Assembly: GCA_034770075.1 (NCBI GenBank) | Contig: CM068384.1 | Coordinates: 100,874,433 to 100,938,432 of the forward strand | Direction of reading: 5' to 3' | Source: Aralia elata | Taxonomy: Eukaryota > Streptophyta > Magnoliopsida > Apiales > Araliaceae | Length of the DNA stretch: 64,000 nucleotides | Shown here: in pieces, positions 11,719 through 21,650 of the stretch | How the letters are laid out: each line of letters starts with the position of its first letter | Position numbering within the stretch: position 1 is the stretch's first letter | Notes under the pieces: model-generated | Database searches by the model: none | Seen by the model: only the letters and a program-made list of their open reading frames with translations | Told to the model about the DNA's origin: nothing | Made by a program: the position numbers and the translations under genes

Positions 11719-12252
11719 GTTTCAAAGTTAATTATTTTCTTGTTCTAGTTGATATGACTATTACTCAACTAAAAAATAGGTTTTTACAATTGCAAACATT
11801 TGAAGATGTTTTTAGATTCTTATATATATGATCCAAACACATTAAAAATACTGGATGATATCAAATTGAAAGAATGTCGTGTTAATCTCGAAAAGTCTCT
11901 GAAACATGACAAATTTTCTGATATTGATTCAAATGATTTGTTTTTAGAATTACAGGTGTTACAAGTGATTTTGCCAAGAGAAATAGAGTCAACCATTGAA
12001 ATTCTAGAGTTTGTAAAAATTTTGTATTGTTTTCCTAATGTTTCAATTGTTTACAGTGTATTACTAACTATTCATGTGACACTGACATTTGTTAAAAGAA
12101 GTTTTTCAAAGTTGAAATTGTTGAAAAAATACTTGCGGTCGACTATGACACAAGAAAAGTTAAATGGGTTGACAACCATGTACATCGAGAAGGATATGTT
12201 GGATAAACTTGATTTTGAACATTTGATCAGAGTCGATCCTGGGTTTTTTTAA
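11719..12252 (+). pseudogene. hAT transposase C-terminal fragment with dimerisation domain
   Basis: The 3' part matches the C-terminal dimerisation region of plant hAT transposases of the zinc finger MYM-type 1-like group: FSKLKLLKKYLRSTMTQEKL, LTTMYIEKDMLDKLDFEHLI, stop at 12252. Upstream, from about 11719, a second frame reads FKVNYFLVLVDMTITQLKNR up to about 11823, so an old frameshift separates the two parts. The catalytic DDE region and N-terminal zinc finger are missing. The duplicate at 40579-41112 has the same frameshift but keeps the more usual VERNFSKLKL, where this copy has VKRSFSKLKL. Confidence 0.82.
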
Positions 12253-12295
12253 GGCTTAGGACGAAATTTTTCGAGTGTGCGCAATGGCGGGGGTT

Positions 12296-12312
12296 CGGGG
12301 GCAGCGCCCCCG
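12296..12312. other. GC-rich hairpin after hAT stop codon
   Basis: CGGGGGC-AGC-GCCCCCG forms a perfect 7-bp stem with a 3-base loop, 44 bases past the transposase stop in otherwise AT-rich DNA. Its role is unknown. It is also present at about 41156-41172. Confidence 0.5.
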
Positions 12313-12682
12313 AGTCAATTTTTATTAATACATTTGTATTTTTCTATTTTTTTTAATTTGGCGGGGATTCGTTAGTGTGTTGAGATCTTTTTTTTAATAT
12401 AAAGGTTTGATAAAAAAAAATTTCACATCAACAATTGTAAAAGTGTTTTTGAAAAAAATAAATTAAAAAAAATAGTAAAGTTGCCTTTGTAGTCAATATT
12501 ATGCCACATTTAAGGTCATTGTATGAAATTAACTCTATGATTGGTCATTTGTCATATTAGACTGTTTCTTTTTCTTTCCCCTTAGAATTTAAGTATTGAA
12601 AAATTATGTAGGAGTTTGACATTTGAAGGCTTTTTTGGACTGTTAGTGAAAAAAAGAAATGGAAAGTAAAATTAAAATGTAC

Positions 12683-12753
12683 TGCTAGCCAAGAATTGAA
12701 CCCAAGTCTGTACCAATGGCAAGGAAACTATTCTACTGCTAGACCACAAGATC
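12683..12753 (-). pseudogene. tRNA-Gly(GCC)-like sequence inside the hAT element
   Basis: On the minus strand it carries the A-box side GTGGTCTAGCAGTAGAATAG, an anticodon region with GCC, and a T-arm GGGTTCAATTC, in the order of plant tRNA-Gly(GCC). Several stem bases differ, and this copy has extra bases relative to 41538-41607, so it is unlikely to be a working tRNA. It could be a captured tRNA gene or a tRNA-derived SINE head. Confidence 0.65.
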
Positions 12754-12789
12754 TTTATAGATATATACACATATATACACAAGCTTATA

Positions 12790-12866
12790 ATTAATTTTGG
12801 CCCCCCTTTAAACTCTGGGCCCTTGGGCGGGTCGCCCTGTTTTGCCCTGGGCCAGGGCCGGTTCTG
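12790..12866. repeat. internal hAT-like terminus
   Basis: Reverse-complemented, this begins CAGAACCGGCCCTGG and continues with GGGCGACCCGCCC and a C-rich run before AAAATT. It parallels the first 75 bases of the left hAT end better than the true right end does beyond its first 15 bases. It may be the original right end of the transposase-bearing element. Confidence 0.5.
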
Positions 12867-13125
12867 CATTTGATTGAAGATTTTTGCCTCTAGCAATACT
12901 AGAAAAAGTATCTTTCAATGAATGTATTCTCATATATTTTGTTGTAGTCGAACTATTTAGTCGAATTTCTCATATATTTTGTTGTAGTCGAACTATTATG
13001 TTTTAAACTCCGAAAAAATATTTTTTAGATACAACATGTACTTTTTTTTTGTGAAGACAATGTTTCAAAAACAATCTCATTTTTATTTATCGCCCTGGAC
13101 CACTAAAATTTGAGGAACGACCTTG

Positions 13126-13316
13126 AGTTGAATAGCATACCCATAAGAAATATTTACACATGCATCAAGTAGAAGAACACATCAACACGCCAATTAATTT
13201 CCAAAGGAATAGACAACAATATATACGTTCCAGGCGAAGGTGCTAGTCTCCATTACTTCTTTTAAAAAAAAAAATTAAATCTATAAATATTTAAAACTTT
13301 AAATATTATTTTCATT
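13126..13316. repeat. local direct repeat, right part of split unit
   Basis: Continues the unit begun at 11345 after the hAT insertion and matches about 10049-10245. Confidence 0.75.
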
Positions 13317-13954
13317 TTAAAAATATAAGATCAACATTAATTATTAAAATTAATTTGAGATATTATTCATTTAAAAATTAATGTGATTCATTTAATTTTT
13401 TTAAAAAAATAAATAATAATATTTTGAAGATATATTACAATTTTCACAATGTATATTTGCTTATAAGTAAATAAATTAAATCAACTTTGAGTTAGAAAAT
13501 ATCTTAATTTGATTTTAGTAAATCAAATCAGTATTTTTAGTCTCGGAGCAGTGATTGAACTGTAAAAATAATCGAGTAGATGGTTCATTGGTTCAACAAG
13601 TAGTCATTCTGTTCTTGAATCGATAATATCATAAATAAATAAAAATATTATTAATATTTAATAAAATTTTAAGACATCTATTTTTTCAAAAAACTTTGTT
13701 GTAAAACTATTTTGTCATTATATTGGCACCTTTGTTTTGCTGCAATTGAACCAAAACCCTCTCTCTATTTCCCCCATTTCTGCCCATTTTCTTCTTCTTA
13801 AAACCTCCCATATGCTTCTTTAATTTGAAGGGATATTGATCGTTTCTCTCAAGGATTTCACGATTCTCTTTCTAGTTTCGGTAAGCTGTTTGATATGGGT
13901 TTATATTTGTATATTCTGAAGTGGATTGTTAAATTTACTGTACATTCACAAGGG
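13317..13954. other. AT-rich spacer ending in a leader-like CT-rich stretch
   Basis: 13317-13740 is AT-rich with no gene seen. 13755-13880 is CT-rich (CCCTCTCTCTATTTCCCCC, TTTTCTTCTTCTTA) and ends CTAGTTTCG followed by GTAAGCTGTTTG. That looks like a plant 5'UTR exon with a splice donor, but no coding exon follows before the retroelement at 14041. Confidence 0.35.
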
Positions 13955-13989
13955 CGTGTGTGTGTGTGTGTGTAAATATATTATATATA

Positions 13990-14040
<51 letters not shown>
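13955..14040. repeat. (GT)n(AT)n(GT)n compound microsatellite
   Basis: Dinucleotide array into which the Tnt1-like element appears to have inserted. The second copy is at about 42797-42873. Confidence 0.9.
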
Positions 14041-14046
<6 letters not shown>

Positions 14047-14480
14047 GGACAAACTATGACCAAACACAATAAATCAACGTAGAAAGATAAAGACAATAAC
14101 ACTAAGGGTTTTACGTGGAAACCCAAAATCGGGAAAAAAACCGACGAGAGAAGACATAAAGAAATCCACTAAATAAATATTTGAAAAGAATACAAGATAG
14201 AGAGAGGTAATAATTAGAATATTTCTCGAATGAAATCTGAATGTCTCTGAATTGTTTCTTGTCCCCAAAATCCTAGCACCTTATATTTATAGGCCATAGG
14301 AAAATTCTCATAACCAAATAAGATAGGAAATACTAAATTGAGTATCAATTAGGGAAAGATAACTATTCCTATTATACCAAAAACGGGTATTCTAGGTAAT
14401 ACCTAAATCCAAATCCGAATAAGGAATTAGATAATACCTAAATCCAAATCCAATAAAGGAATCATGCCGATACCCAAACA
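14041..14480 (-). repeat. 3' LTR of Tnt1-like copy 1
   Basis: Begins TGTTATGGACAAAC and ends TACCCAAACA, beside AATCTCCCACCTTGAC, the reverse of a copia polypurine tract. It is 32 bp longer than its counterpart at 42874-43281 through scattered insertions. Confidence 0.88.
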
Positions 14481-17400
14481 AATCTCCCACCTTGACTTGA
14501 ATCCTCCAAATATAGCACAAACATGTGAACTTTTCTTTCCTTCTTCTCAAAATGCCACAACTCAAGTGCATGTCTGAACACTAACCAGGTCCAAGCAATG
14601 TTTGAACTTGGTATGTGGATAACGGCTTTAAGTTTAACATGTCCTGCTGGATTGTCTGCGAGTGGTTGTAACCAATATTCTAAAATCTTAATGTCGCCTC
14701 TTTATATGTCACAAGGGGTCACTATACTTCAACGTGTGTCTCGGACAAATCTGATAAGGCATAAGCAACATAGATCTGTAATACCCATATCATCGGTGGT
14801 GGTCGCTACTGTTCCTCTTTTGCCCTGTCTTTCTAGTGAGGAACCTATACATGATTGTCCACTTGTTTCCTCCTCTGGATAACTATATTTTTCATCTGCT
14901 AATAAGTAGTAGTAGGCACATGATCTGAAACTTGTGTCAGTGTTGTGATTTTCCTAAACCTGAGGAGAAGTTACTTCAAGCTCCACCTTACATGACCAAC
15001 ACTATCAAAAACTATCAAGTACAATACGAACAGAGTATTTCCTTGTTTCTTATTGAATGCATAACTGACTCATCAAAAGTAAACATCTCTGCTAATGATG
15101 ACCTTTGCTGGACTTCTGAATCAACACACCCAAAGTCTATAACCCTTCACAACCAGACACCATAACCAAGGAAAATGCATTTTTTCGCTCTAGGTTTCGA
15201 GTTTTTCCCTCATTCATCATGTGCATATGCAGGACAATCCTAATACACCTAAGAGATGAATAAGATCTGCAGGATTACCTGATCCAAACCTCTTCAGGTG
15301 GTATCTTTACATTTCTATAGATGTTACCACAGGAGAACGATTCACTAAGAAAGAAGTTGTGTTTCATGCTTGCTTCTGCCCTCAAAAATTCCTTGCCCAA
15401 ACCTGCATTTATAACCAACATACACCTGGTCCTTCTCTATCAAGGTTTGTTCATTCCGTTTCTGCAACTCCATTCTACTGCGGGTTGTTGTTCTTCACAA
15501 CTGTACGATTGTCATAACAATTCCTTCATTTCTTACAGTTACTCATTAAACTCAGTCTTGCAAAACTCAAGGCACATTAATCTGCATCTGAAACCTCTTA
15601 ATCTGCTTTCCCTGTCTGCTTCTCTACCAAAATCTTTCCACCTTTTAAAAATTCACAAAAAACGTCATTCTTATGTTTCAAGAAATAGACGCCAAACCTT
15701 CCTGGAGTAAAATCATCAATGAAGGTTAGTAGATAATTGTGCACCGCTACCTTTGGAGGAAGGACACCCGTTGAAGGAACCCAAAGGTTCTGAATGAATA
15801 GTGAGATCCAAAGTCTCCACTTTTGTTCTATGAACCGCAGTCTTGAAAAACATACTAACTCGTTTCTGTTTTCCCAAGACACAATGCTCACAGGAAGTCC
15901 CAACTTTCCTATTTTCTGTCCCCCCCCCCTAAATATTTTTTTGTTACCAGAATTAAAGACCTCTTTTACTCAAAAGCATCCATGCCTATTTTCACTCATA
16001 TTGGCCCCTAATTGTCATATGCCCACAACCTGGTGGTGTCAATCCGCAGTAACTGAAGAACAAATTACATTTGAATCTGTAGTTGTAGAACCCTCCAAAT
16101 TTTTATATAAAGTGCCGATCCCTTGATTTCTCTTATCATTCAACACAAGAGAGCCACTCATACTAATCTTCCATAACTCCACTTTTCAGCTGTTGTTGTA
16201 CTTACCACCCTATTTTCATCTAGTGTGACCCAAAAATTATGAGATTCCTTCTTCAAACCTGGCAACATGTCTAACATCTGAACAATGTCCCTGATTATTG
16301 CCATCATGCATCTTAAATTTTAAACTGTGCCAAATGCCAATATTACTGTTTAACATTTAGGAATTATTTCCCATCAAAACAATTCCACCATCATAATGGT
16401 TCCATATATTGGAGAACCAATCACGAGTAGGACACATATGATAAGAACACAAAACCCCCCAGAATCCCAAAATTCAAATCACTGTTTTAAATCTTTCTCT
16501 GTCATCGGCTTACTAACATAGAAGAATCATCACTATCCTCAGCAACGCTAAGCCTGGGCAGGCTTTTCTTGCCCCCTGATTCTGCTGGTTCTTGCACATT
16601 CTGTCCACTATTAATCTGGAACCAATGATTGTCTACCTTTCTGTTCTTTATTTTTTCAACTTCGGACAATTACGTTTTTATATGCCCCTTTGACCATGAC
16701 CAGTAGTTTACAGCTGAAATTCTTATTTCCTAGATTTTGATCTGTGTGTACTGCCAACTTTTTGAACTTCTTCTCAACTAGGACCCTCCCCGCTGGTATA
16801 ACAATCCTAACACCTTGATCATCACTTTTCCCAAAAGTCATCTCAGAATCTAGTTTTTGTTTACTCATAAGATTCGTCTCTAACATCCTCAATTGAGATA
16901 GGTGTCTCTACCATAGATCATAGTGTCTCTAAAGTGCTTAATATGAAGGAGGTAATGAGACTAACAACAATAGGGCTTGATCTTCATCAAATTTTTCAAT
17001 CTATAACATCAATATTCTGACAACATCAGTTTACAATCGAATTAAAATAAAAAAAATTAATTCAGTGATATTATGAGATTTGATTTGAGTACCTTCTGAC
17101 ATATGCAAGGTGTAAAGACGTTGTTTAAGTCCTCAATCTATTGGTGAGGGACTTCGTTCAGTAGGTTGTAGTTTCCGCTAACACCTCTTTGCAACACATC
17201 ATTCGAAAGGCACAACTGAATTGCCGAAAGTTGCTTTATCATCCATAGTTTCCCATTCTGACTCAAGACAATCTCGCTAGCTTTTCTTCGTCCTCCCAAT
17301 CCGTATCAAGACAAAAAAGGGGGGGGGGGGGGATTATTTTATCTATAAAGCTTCCTTTGCTTCCTCTACAATGGCTTTTCTTCAAAGCCTTTGCTGAGTA

Positions 17401-17542
17401 AGAATAGCCGCATCCGAACCTGCCAAAGACTGATGAAACTATATATTCCCATCAAATTTGTCAATATCAAATTTCGTTGATGAAGTCGAAACTCAATGGT
17501 CATAGTATGGATCGATAATAACCAAGCTCTTTGATACCAGTT
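14481..17542 (-). pseudogene. Tnt1-like gag-pol remnant, RT deleted, frames scrambled
   Basis: The region aligns with the gag, protease, integrase and RNase H tail seen clearly at 43282-46008. Short matches survive, for example FIDDF and KHKNDVF of integrase near 15700. No frame of useful length survives because of dense small insertions. A GCTCTTTGATACCA primer-site remnant lies at about 17526-17539. Confidence 0.8.
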
Positions 17543-17795
17543 TGTTATGACAAACTCTATGGCCAAAACACAATAAATCAACGTAGAAGAAAGAATAAAA
17601 GACAATAACCACAAGGTTTTTAACGTGGAAACCCAAATCGGGAAAAAAACCACGGAGAAGACATAAGAAAATCCAACTAAATTAAATATTTGAAGAATAC
17701 AAGATAGAGAGAGAAATAATTAGAATATTTTCTGAATGTAATCTGAATAATGTTTCTTCCCCAAAATATATTTTCCCCTAGCACCAATATTTATA
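17543..17795 (-). repeat. 5' LTR of Tnt1-like copy 1 (partial)
   Basis: Starts TGTTATGACAAAC and stops at the assembly gap. The last bases before the gap correspond to about position 46232 in the second copy. Confidence 0.85.
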
Positions 17796-17895
17796 NNNNN
17801 NNNNNNNNNNNNNNNNNNNNNNNNNNNNNNNNNNNNNNNNNNNNNNNNNNNNNNNNNNNNNNNNNNNNNNNNNNNNNNNNNNNNNNNNNNNNNNN
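17796..17895. other. assembly gap (100 N)
   Basis: Exactly 100 N, the usual placeholder for a gap of unknown size. The first copy of the large duplication ends here. Confidence 0.99.
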
Positions 17896-18958
17896 TTCAA
17901 ATCCGATACATCTCATAATAAGAATTTTATTTATTAAATTCTTATAGTCAATTTATTCTCGAAAAAATTTGGGTTGTCACATTCTTCTACTCTTATAAGG
18001 ATTCTGCTCCTTGGATTTATCACCGAAACATCCTTAACTCGGTCCGTTATACAATCTTCTTCTAAAAATTTTTATAGTTTGAATCATTTCAACGTTATCG
18101 CTTTAATTATAGGTTTTATTATTATACCTATTTCATTCACTTCCTTAACAAATTCTTGTTAGGTTTTATTTCATAACCTTTATCTAAGCTCAATTATATT
18201 GCTGAGTATTATCCTTTCGTTAGCCCATCAACTTCCTTTTAATTATAAGGATCATCGTATGCCACTAATCGCCGTAATAGTTTAACATCGTGATTTACTA
18301 AAATCATAAATATTTTCGGGATATCACAAAATATATCTCTAAATTCAAAAAATATATCTCTAATTTCGAAATGAAAAATATTTCAAATATAACAAAAATA
18401 AAAGCATTTCCATAAATGTATATAGTAATGTAACCAACACGGAAGAAAGATTCATATGAATTATAGCACCACTGTATCTAAATATAATAACTTGGGTCAA
18501 AATCATGAGGTCCAGAACAAATCTTGGGTCAAATCTTCAAGTCCGAATCGAATCAAATCCATTCAAAACAAGGCCTTAAACACATTAGCCCAATAGTATC
18601 TTCTTGGACAGACTCACTCAAAAAATCATGACGGGAAGAGTATTATTGTTAGTACTCTTGAAATTCTTTATATACAAATAATTTTTTCCCATATCTAGAA
18701 GTCATGCCAGGATGTACTATTGTTAGTAACTTAATTCCTTAATATACCGAGCAAATTTTTTTTCCACTTAAATTTTCTAACGTCATTGTCAGAATCAATA
18801 AGACAAACAATCCACAAATCTTTGCCTAATTTTTTTTCATATCTTTTGAAGTGGGACTGAATGTCCTCGTCAAGAAGCTAGATCACACACCCAGTCCAGA
18901 AAAACTTTGTCTCTCTAACTATTGTGGGATAATATGAACAAATCTATAGGTTAAATAC
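17896..18958 (-). mobile_element. old gypsy remnant, left part (nest host)
   Basis: TTTGGGTTGTCACA ends at 17981, followed by a pyrimidine-rich tract (TTCTTCTACTCTTATAAGG). This is the LTR/polypurine boundary of a minus-strand Ty3/gypsy element. A similar end, TTTGGGTGTTACA, lies at 25288-25300 past the nested element. 18296-18330 contains ATTTTCGGGATATCACA, another LTR-boundary-like motif. 18538-18730 is similar to 25105-25265. Any pol sequence is too decayed to assign domains. Confidence 0.45.
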
Positions 18959-20011
18959 TGATACAATCCTGGCCAGGCTCGCATCAAGCCGTTATTAAAC
19001 TCAATTTCAAGTCCAAGGGATTTACTAAAGCGATTTTAAATATTTGGGCTGAAGTTTATTCAAAGATGTTTAAAATGGAGTTCAATTCAAGGCCAATTTT
19101 AATCAATTCATTATGGCCAATTTATATTCTATGCAAATTCGCAAGTGGGCAACGGGAACATTCCAATTCTAATCAGCCAATCACATGGGTTTTCCTAGCA
19201 TATTAAGATGCTTAAACATTTTACATATTCAAGACTTAACATATTAGCTTCCTTATATCATGTGGGCCACGCGGTTTCCAAGTAGACAACTCGCTGATTT
19301 TGTTCTCCATGGGATTAATGGGTTCCTAACAATTAATGGATTTCATAATTCCAAATGGATGGACGGCTTCAGATTTTTAATTCAAATTGGGACACAGGAT
19401 TTCCTTAATTATTAGTGGTCTATTTTCAGCATGTTTTAGATTCCTAATGTAATTAGAATGTTTGATAAGTAGGATTTAATTTCCTTATTGTTTATTAGTT
19501 AGGATTGGTTTTCCAAATTAATTTGGTAAGTTAGGATTTGGTTTTCAGTTGATTTTATAATTCCTATTAGGATTAGAATTGTATTTGAGTAGTATAAAAT
19601 AGGGGACATAGATGATATACTTGAAACACTTCAATCAGATTTATTCAATTACAAATATATGTGAGGTTTTCTCATCTTTTGGTTCTTTGAGAATTTCTAA
19701 GTTATTTCTTAGTTTTCTTTGAGATTCAATTTTTAGACTTATCATATAACAATACTATAGTTGTGTTGAGGCGTCTTCTACCACATCAATCGTCGATTGT
19801 ACTGAGATTAACGTCTTACTTATAAGCGAGGGGAGTCAAGGTGTCGTTGGTGTCCATTCATCGCAGATCTCCAAGGCGAGCAAGTGTGTTACCAAGATTA
19901 CCGTAACATATAGGCGAAGGGTTAATGTGTTGCAAGCTGTCCACCGTTCAACTTTGCTAGAAACGATCCGGGCGACGACCACCTCACGCAAGCGTGCCGT
20001 GGTGTCCATCA
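18959..20011 (+). repeat. 5' LTR of nested gypsy
   Basis: Starts TGATACAATCCTGG and ends GTCCATCA. TATAAAATAGGGG at about 19599 is a likely TATA region. Confidence 0.82.
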
Positions 20012-20036
20012 TTTGCGTTAACAGAGCTAAGTTCCT
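20012..20036 (+). other. degraded primer binding site
   Basis: TTTGCGTTAACAGAGCTAAG can be aligned with the gypsy context TTTGGTATCAGAGCTA with small insertions. The match to iMet tRNA is inferred. Confidence 0.5.
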
Positions 20037-20585
20037 AGCGAAGTTATTTATCCTTTCTTTTTCGTTGTTTGAATATATATTGAAAAAAAAGAAAGTTCAA
20101 AAAAAAAAAAGAAAAAAAAAGTGAGATACGTGAAAAAAAAAGGATTGGTGAAAAAAAAAGCTGTAGAGTAAAAAAAAAAGATTATTCTTAATATTTGTTT
20201 CAATTGATTGGGTTCATAAGTTTTGTGAGTATTGAAGAATTCTTTCGAGAAGGGCGTAATTTGGCGATTGTGAATTTTATATTGGTTATCATACGTCACA
20301 CTTACTATATTTTGTTTTGTGATAAGTTCTTCTTGAATTAAAATAGAAAATTGTGATATTTATTTGGTGAATTCAAAAAGAACGTATAAGAGAGAATTAG
20401 AGTGGTAAAAGGCTCACAGAGTGTGAGATCAATTGAGGGGTAAAAGTGCTAATTAGTGTGATACACGAGTATTTTTATAATTGTATGATACATTGTTTGA
20501 GCGAAAAACTGTAAGGGAGTGTGTGAGGAAAAATTTTTTATTTATTCTACTAACCTTTGGTTTTGCTAGTAATCATGTATGGATA
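20037..20585 (+). other. gypsy leader region
   Basis: Untranslated leader between the LTR and gag. It contains A-rich runs at about 20080-20180 and no coding sequence I can recognise. Confidence 0.5.
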
Positions 20586-20930
20586 TAATTTTGGAAAATA
20601 ATTATGAGTGGCCAAAAGAGATCTTTTCAAGGTAGAGCGGATCCAGAAGCTTATTTGAGTTTGGGAGGAAAAGGATAGGAACTAGCAGTTTGGCTATCAT
20701 AATTATTCTGAGCACACGAAGTTCAAACTTGCTGTTCAAGATTTTTTGGGTCATGCAGCTACATGGTGGGCTCATTTTGAACGGTTGAAAGGAGAAGATG
20801 CGGAGAAGCATACGATCGATACATGGACAGAGCTTGGAAAACCGTGATGAGGAAAGCGGTATGCCCCAGTACAGTCCTAGCCGGAGGAACGACTATGCCA
20901 CTCCAAGATATGACAATCAACCTTTAACGT
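20586..20930 (+). pseudogene. gypsy gag remnant
   Basis: In shifting frames the sequence reads GRADPEAYLSLGG, then YHNYSEHTKFKLAVQDFLG, ATWWAHFERLKGE and TIDTWTELGKTVMRK. This is the order of the gypsy Gag capsid domain. Frameshifts separate the pieces, and no zinc knuckle is seen. Confidence 0.72.
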
Positions 20931-21029
20931 GTTCAAATTGGGATGATGAAAGGAAGGATCCATAGGCATGGAGATTTGCATCGGAGAACAATCACAAGAT
21001 ACTCCTAAGGTGTATAGCGGTACCAATAT

Positions 21030-21650
21030 TTTCCAAAGAAAAAAAAGAAGTCATGGGATCATTTAAAGAGATGGCGAAGCAACTTAAAACGCGCCGACTG
21101 GCGCAAAAGGAGCAAGATCAATCGAGACAGGTGGAGGGAGAGATAATAGAATATCGCAGTCCAAGGAGAGTTGTTAGATTTCTAATGTTCAAGATGAAGT
21201 TCATAGATCCCGAGGAAGAAAATACAAGATGAAAGTAAACGACAATAAAGAAAGTGAAAAGGAAATTGGAAAAAAAGATTGAGTGTGAAAAAGAAAAGTG
21301 TGAAAAAGAGAATGAAAGAAAACGAGAGAATAAAAAGATATGAGAGTGAAAAATAAACGACGAGAAAGAAAACAGTCGGAGAGTAAGAGTGAAAAAAGAG
21401 AGGAGAGTGAGTTAGAAAGTGAGTTGTATTTTGAAAAAGCCAATGACTGTACATTTGTACAAGACGACGCTTTTTGAATACTAACTAAGATTAAACTCTT
21501 CTTTGTCTAGTTCTGTTGTTGCTCTTATATAGGTTGTTTTGAAAGATATACCCCGAGCTATCATTCCGTATCAGTTAGCTGTCAGTATTTATTGAGTGGA
21601 GACGTCAGAGTTACCAAGGCAGGTTTGGAGAGCTGATGGAGTCCAACTTC
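21030..21650 (+). pseudogene. gypsy pol linker and RT N-terminal remnant
   Basis: A Lys/Glu-rich stretch (ESEKEIGKKIECEKEKCEKE, about 21238-21300) and KANDCTFVQDD lie where gypsy pol has its charged linker. From about 21545 the DNA resembles the start of RT (GAGCTATCATTCC ... AAGGCAGGTTTGG), with frameshifts and stops. The similarity ends near 21640; YxDD, integrase and RNase H are absent. Confidence 0.6.

Larger units (their letters stand above)
11564..13125. mobile_element. hAT superfamily DNA transposon, copy 1
   Basis: The element is bounded by perfect 8-bp target duplications AGTTGAAT (11556-11563 and 13126-13133). The left end starts CAGGGCCGTTCCTGA; the right end, reverse-complemented, starts CAAGGTCGTTCCTCA. 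An uninterrupted copy of the target is at 10049-10056. Inside are a degenerate transposase C-terminus (11719-12252), a tRNA-Gly-like sequence (12683-12753) and a second hAT-like end (about 12790-12866). It is 1562 bp and defective. The duplicate is at 40422-41973. Confidence 0.92.
14041..17795 (-). mobile_element. Tnt1-like copia element, copy 1 (truncated by gap)
   Basis: 3' LTR 14041-14480, interior 14481-17542, 5' LTR from 17543 to the gap. It matches 42874-46232 block for block, including the loss of RT. It is filled with one- and two-base insertions and odd homopolymers (C run near 15921, G run near 17319) absent from the cleaner copy. The reading frames here are therefore unreliable. 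Confidence 0.9.

Noticed and set aside
12683..12753. A functional tRNA-Gly gene
   Set aside because: The acceptor and T stems carry mismatches, and the anticodon-arm region has extra bases in this copy. Called a tRNA-like pseudogene.
10905..14042. Regularly spaced repeats that might suggest a CRISPR-like array
   Set aside because: They are plain dinucleotide microsatellites with no spacers, in a plant genome.
14598..16126. Several plus-strand frames of 70-130 codons
   Set aside because: They are antisense shadows of the scrambled Tnt1-like pol; the matching region at 43.3-45.6 kb codes on the minus strand.
20037..20180. A-rich runs as a possible poly(A) tail of a non-LTR element
   Set aside because: They lie just inside a gypsy 5' LTR and primer site, with no LINE or SINE body next to them.
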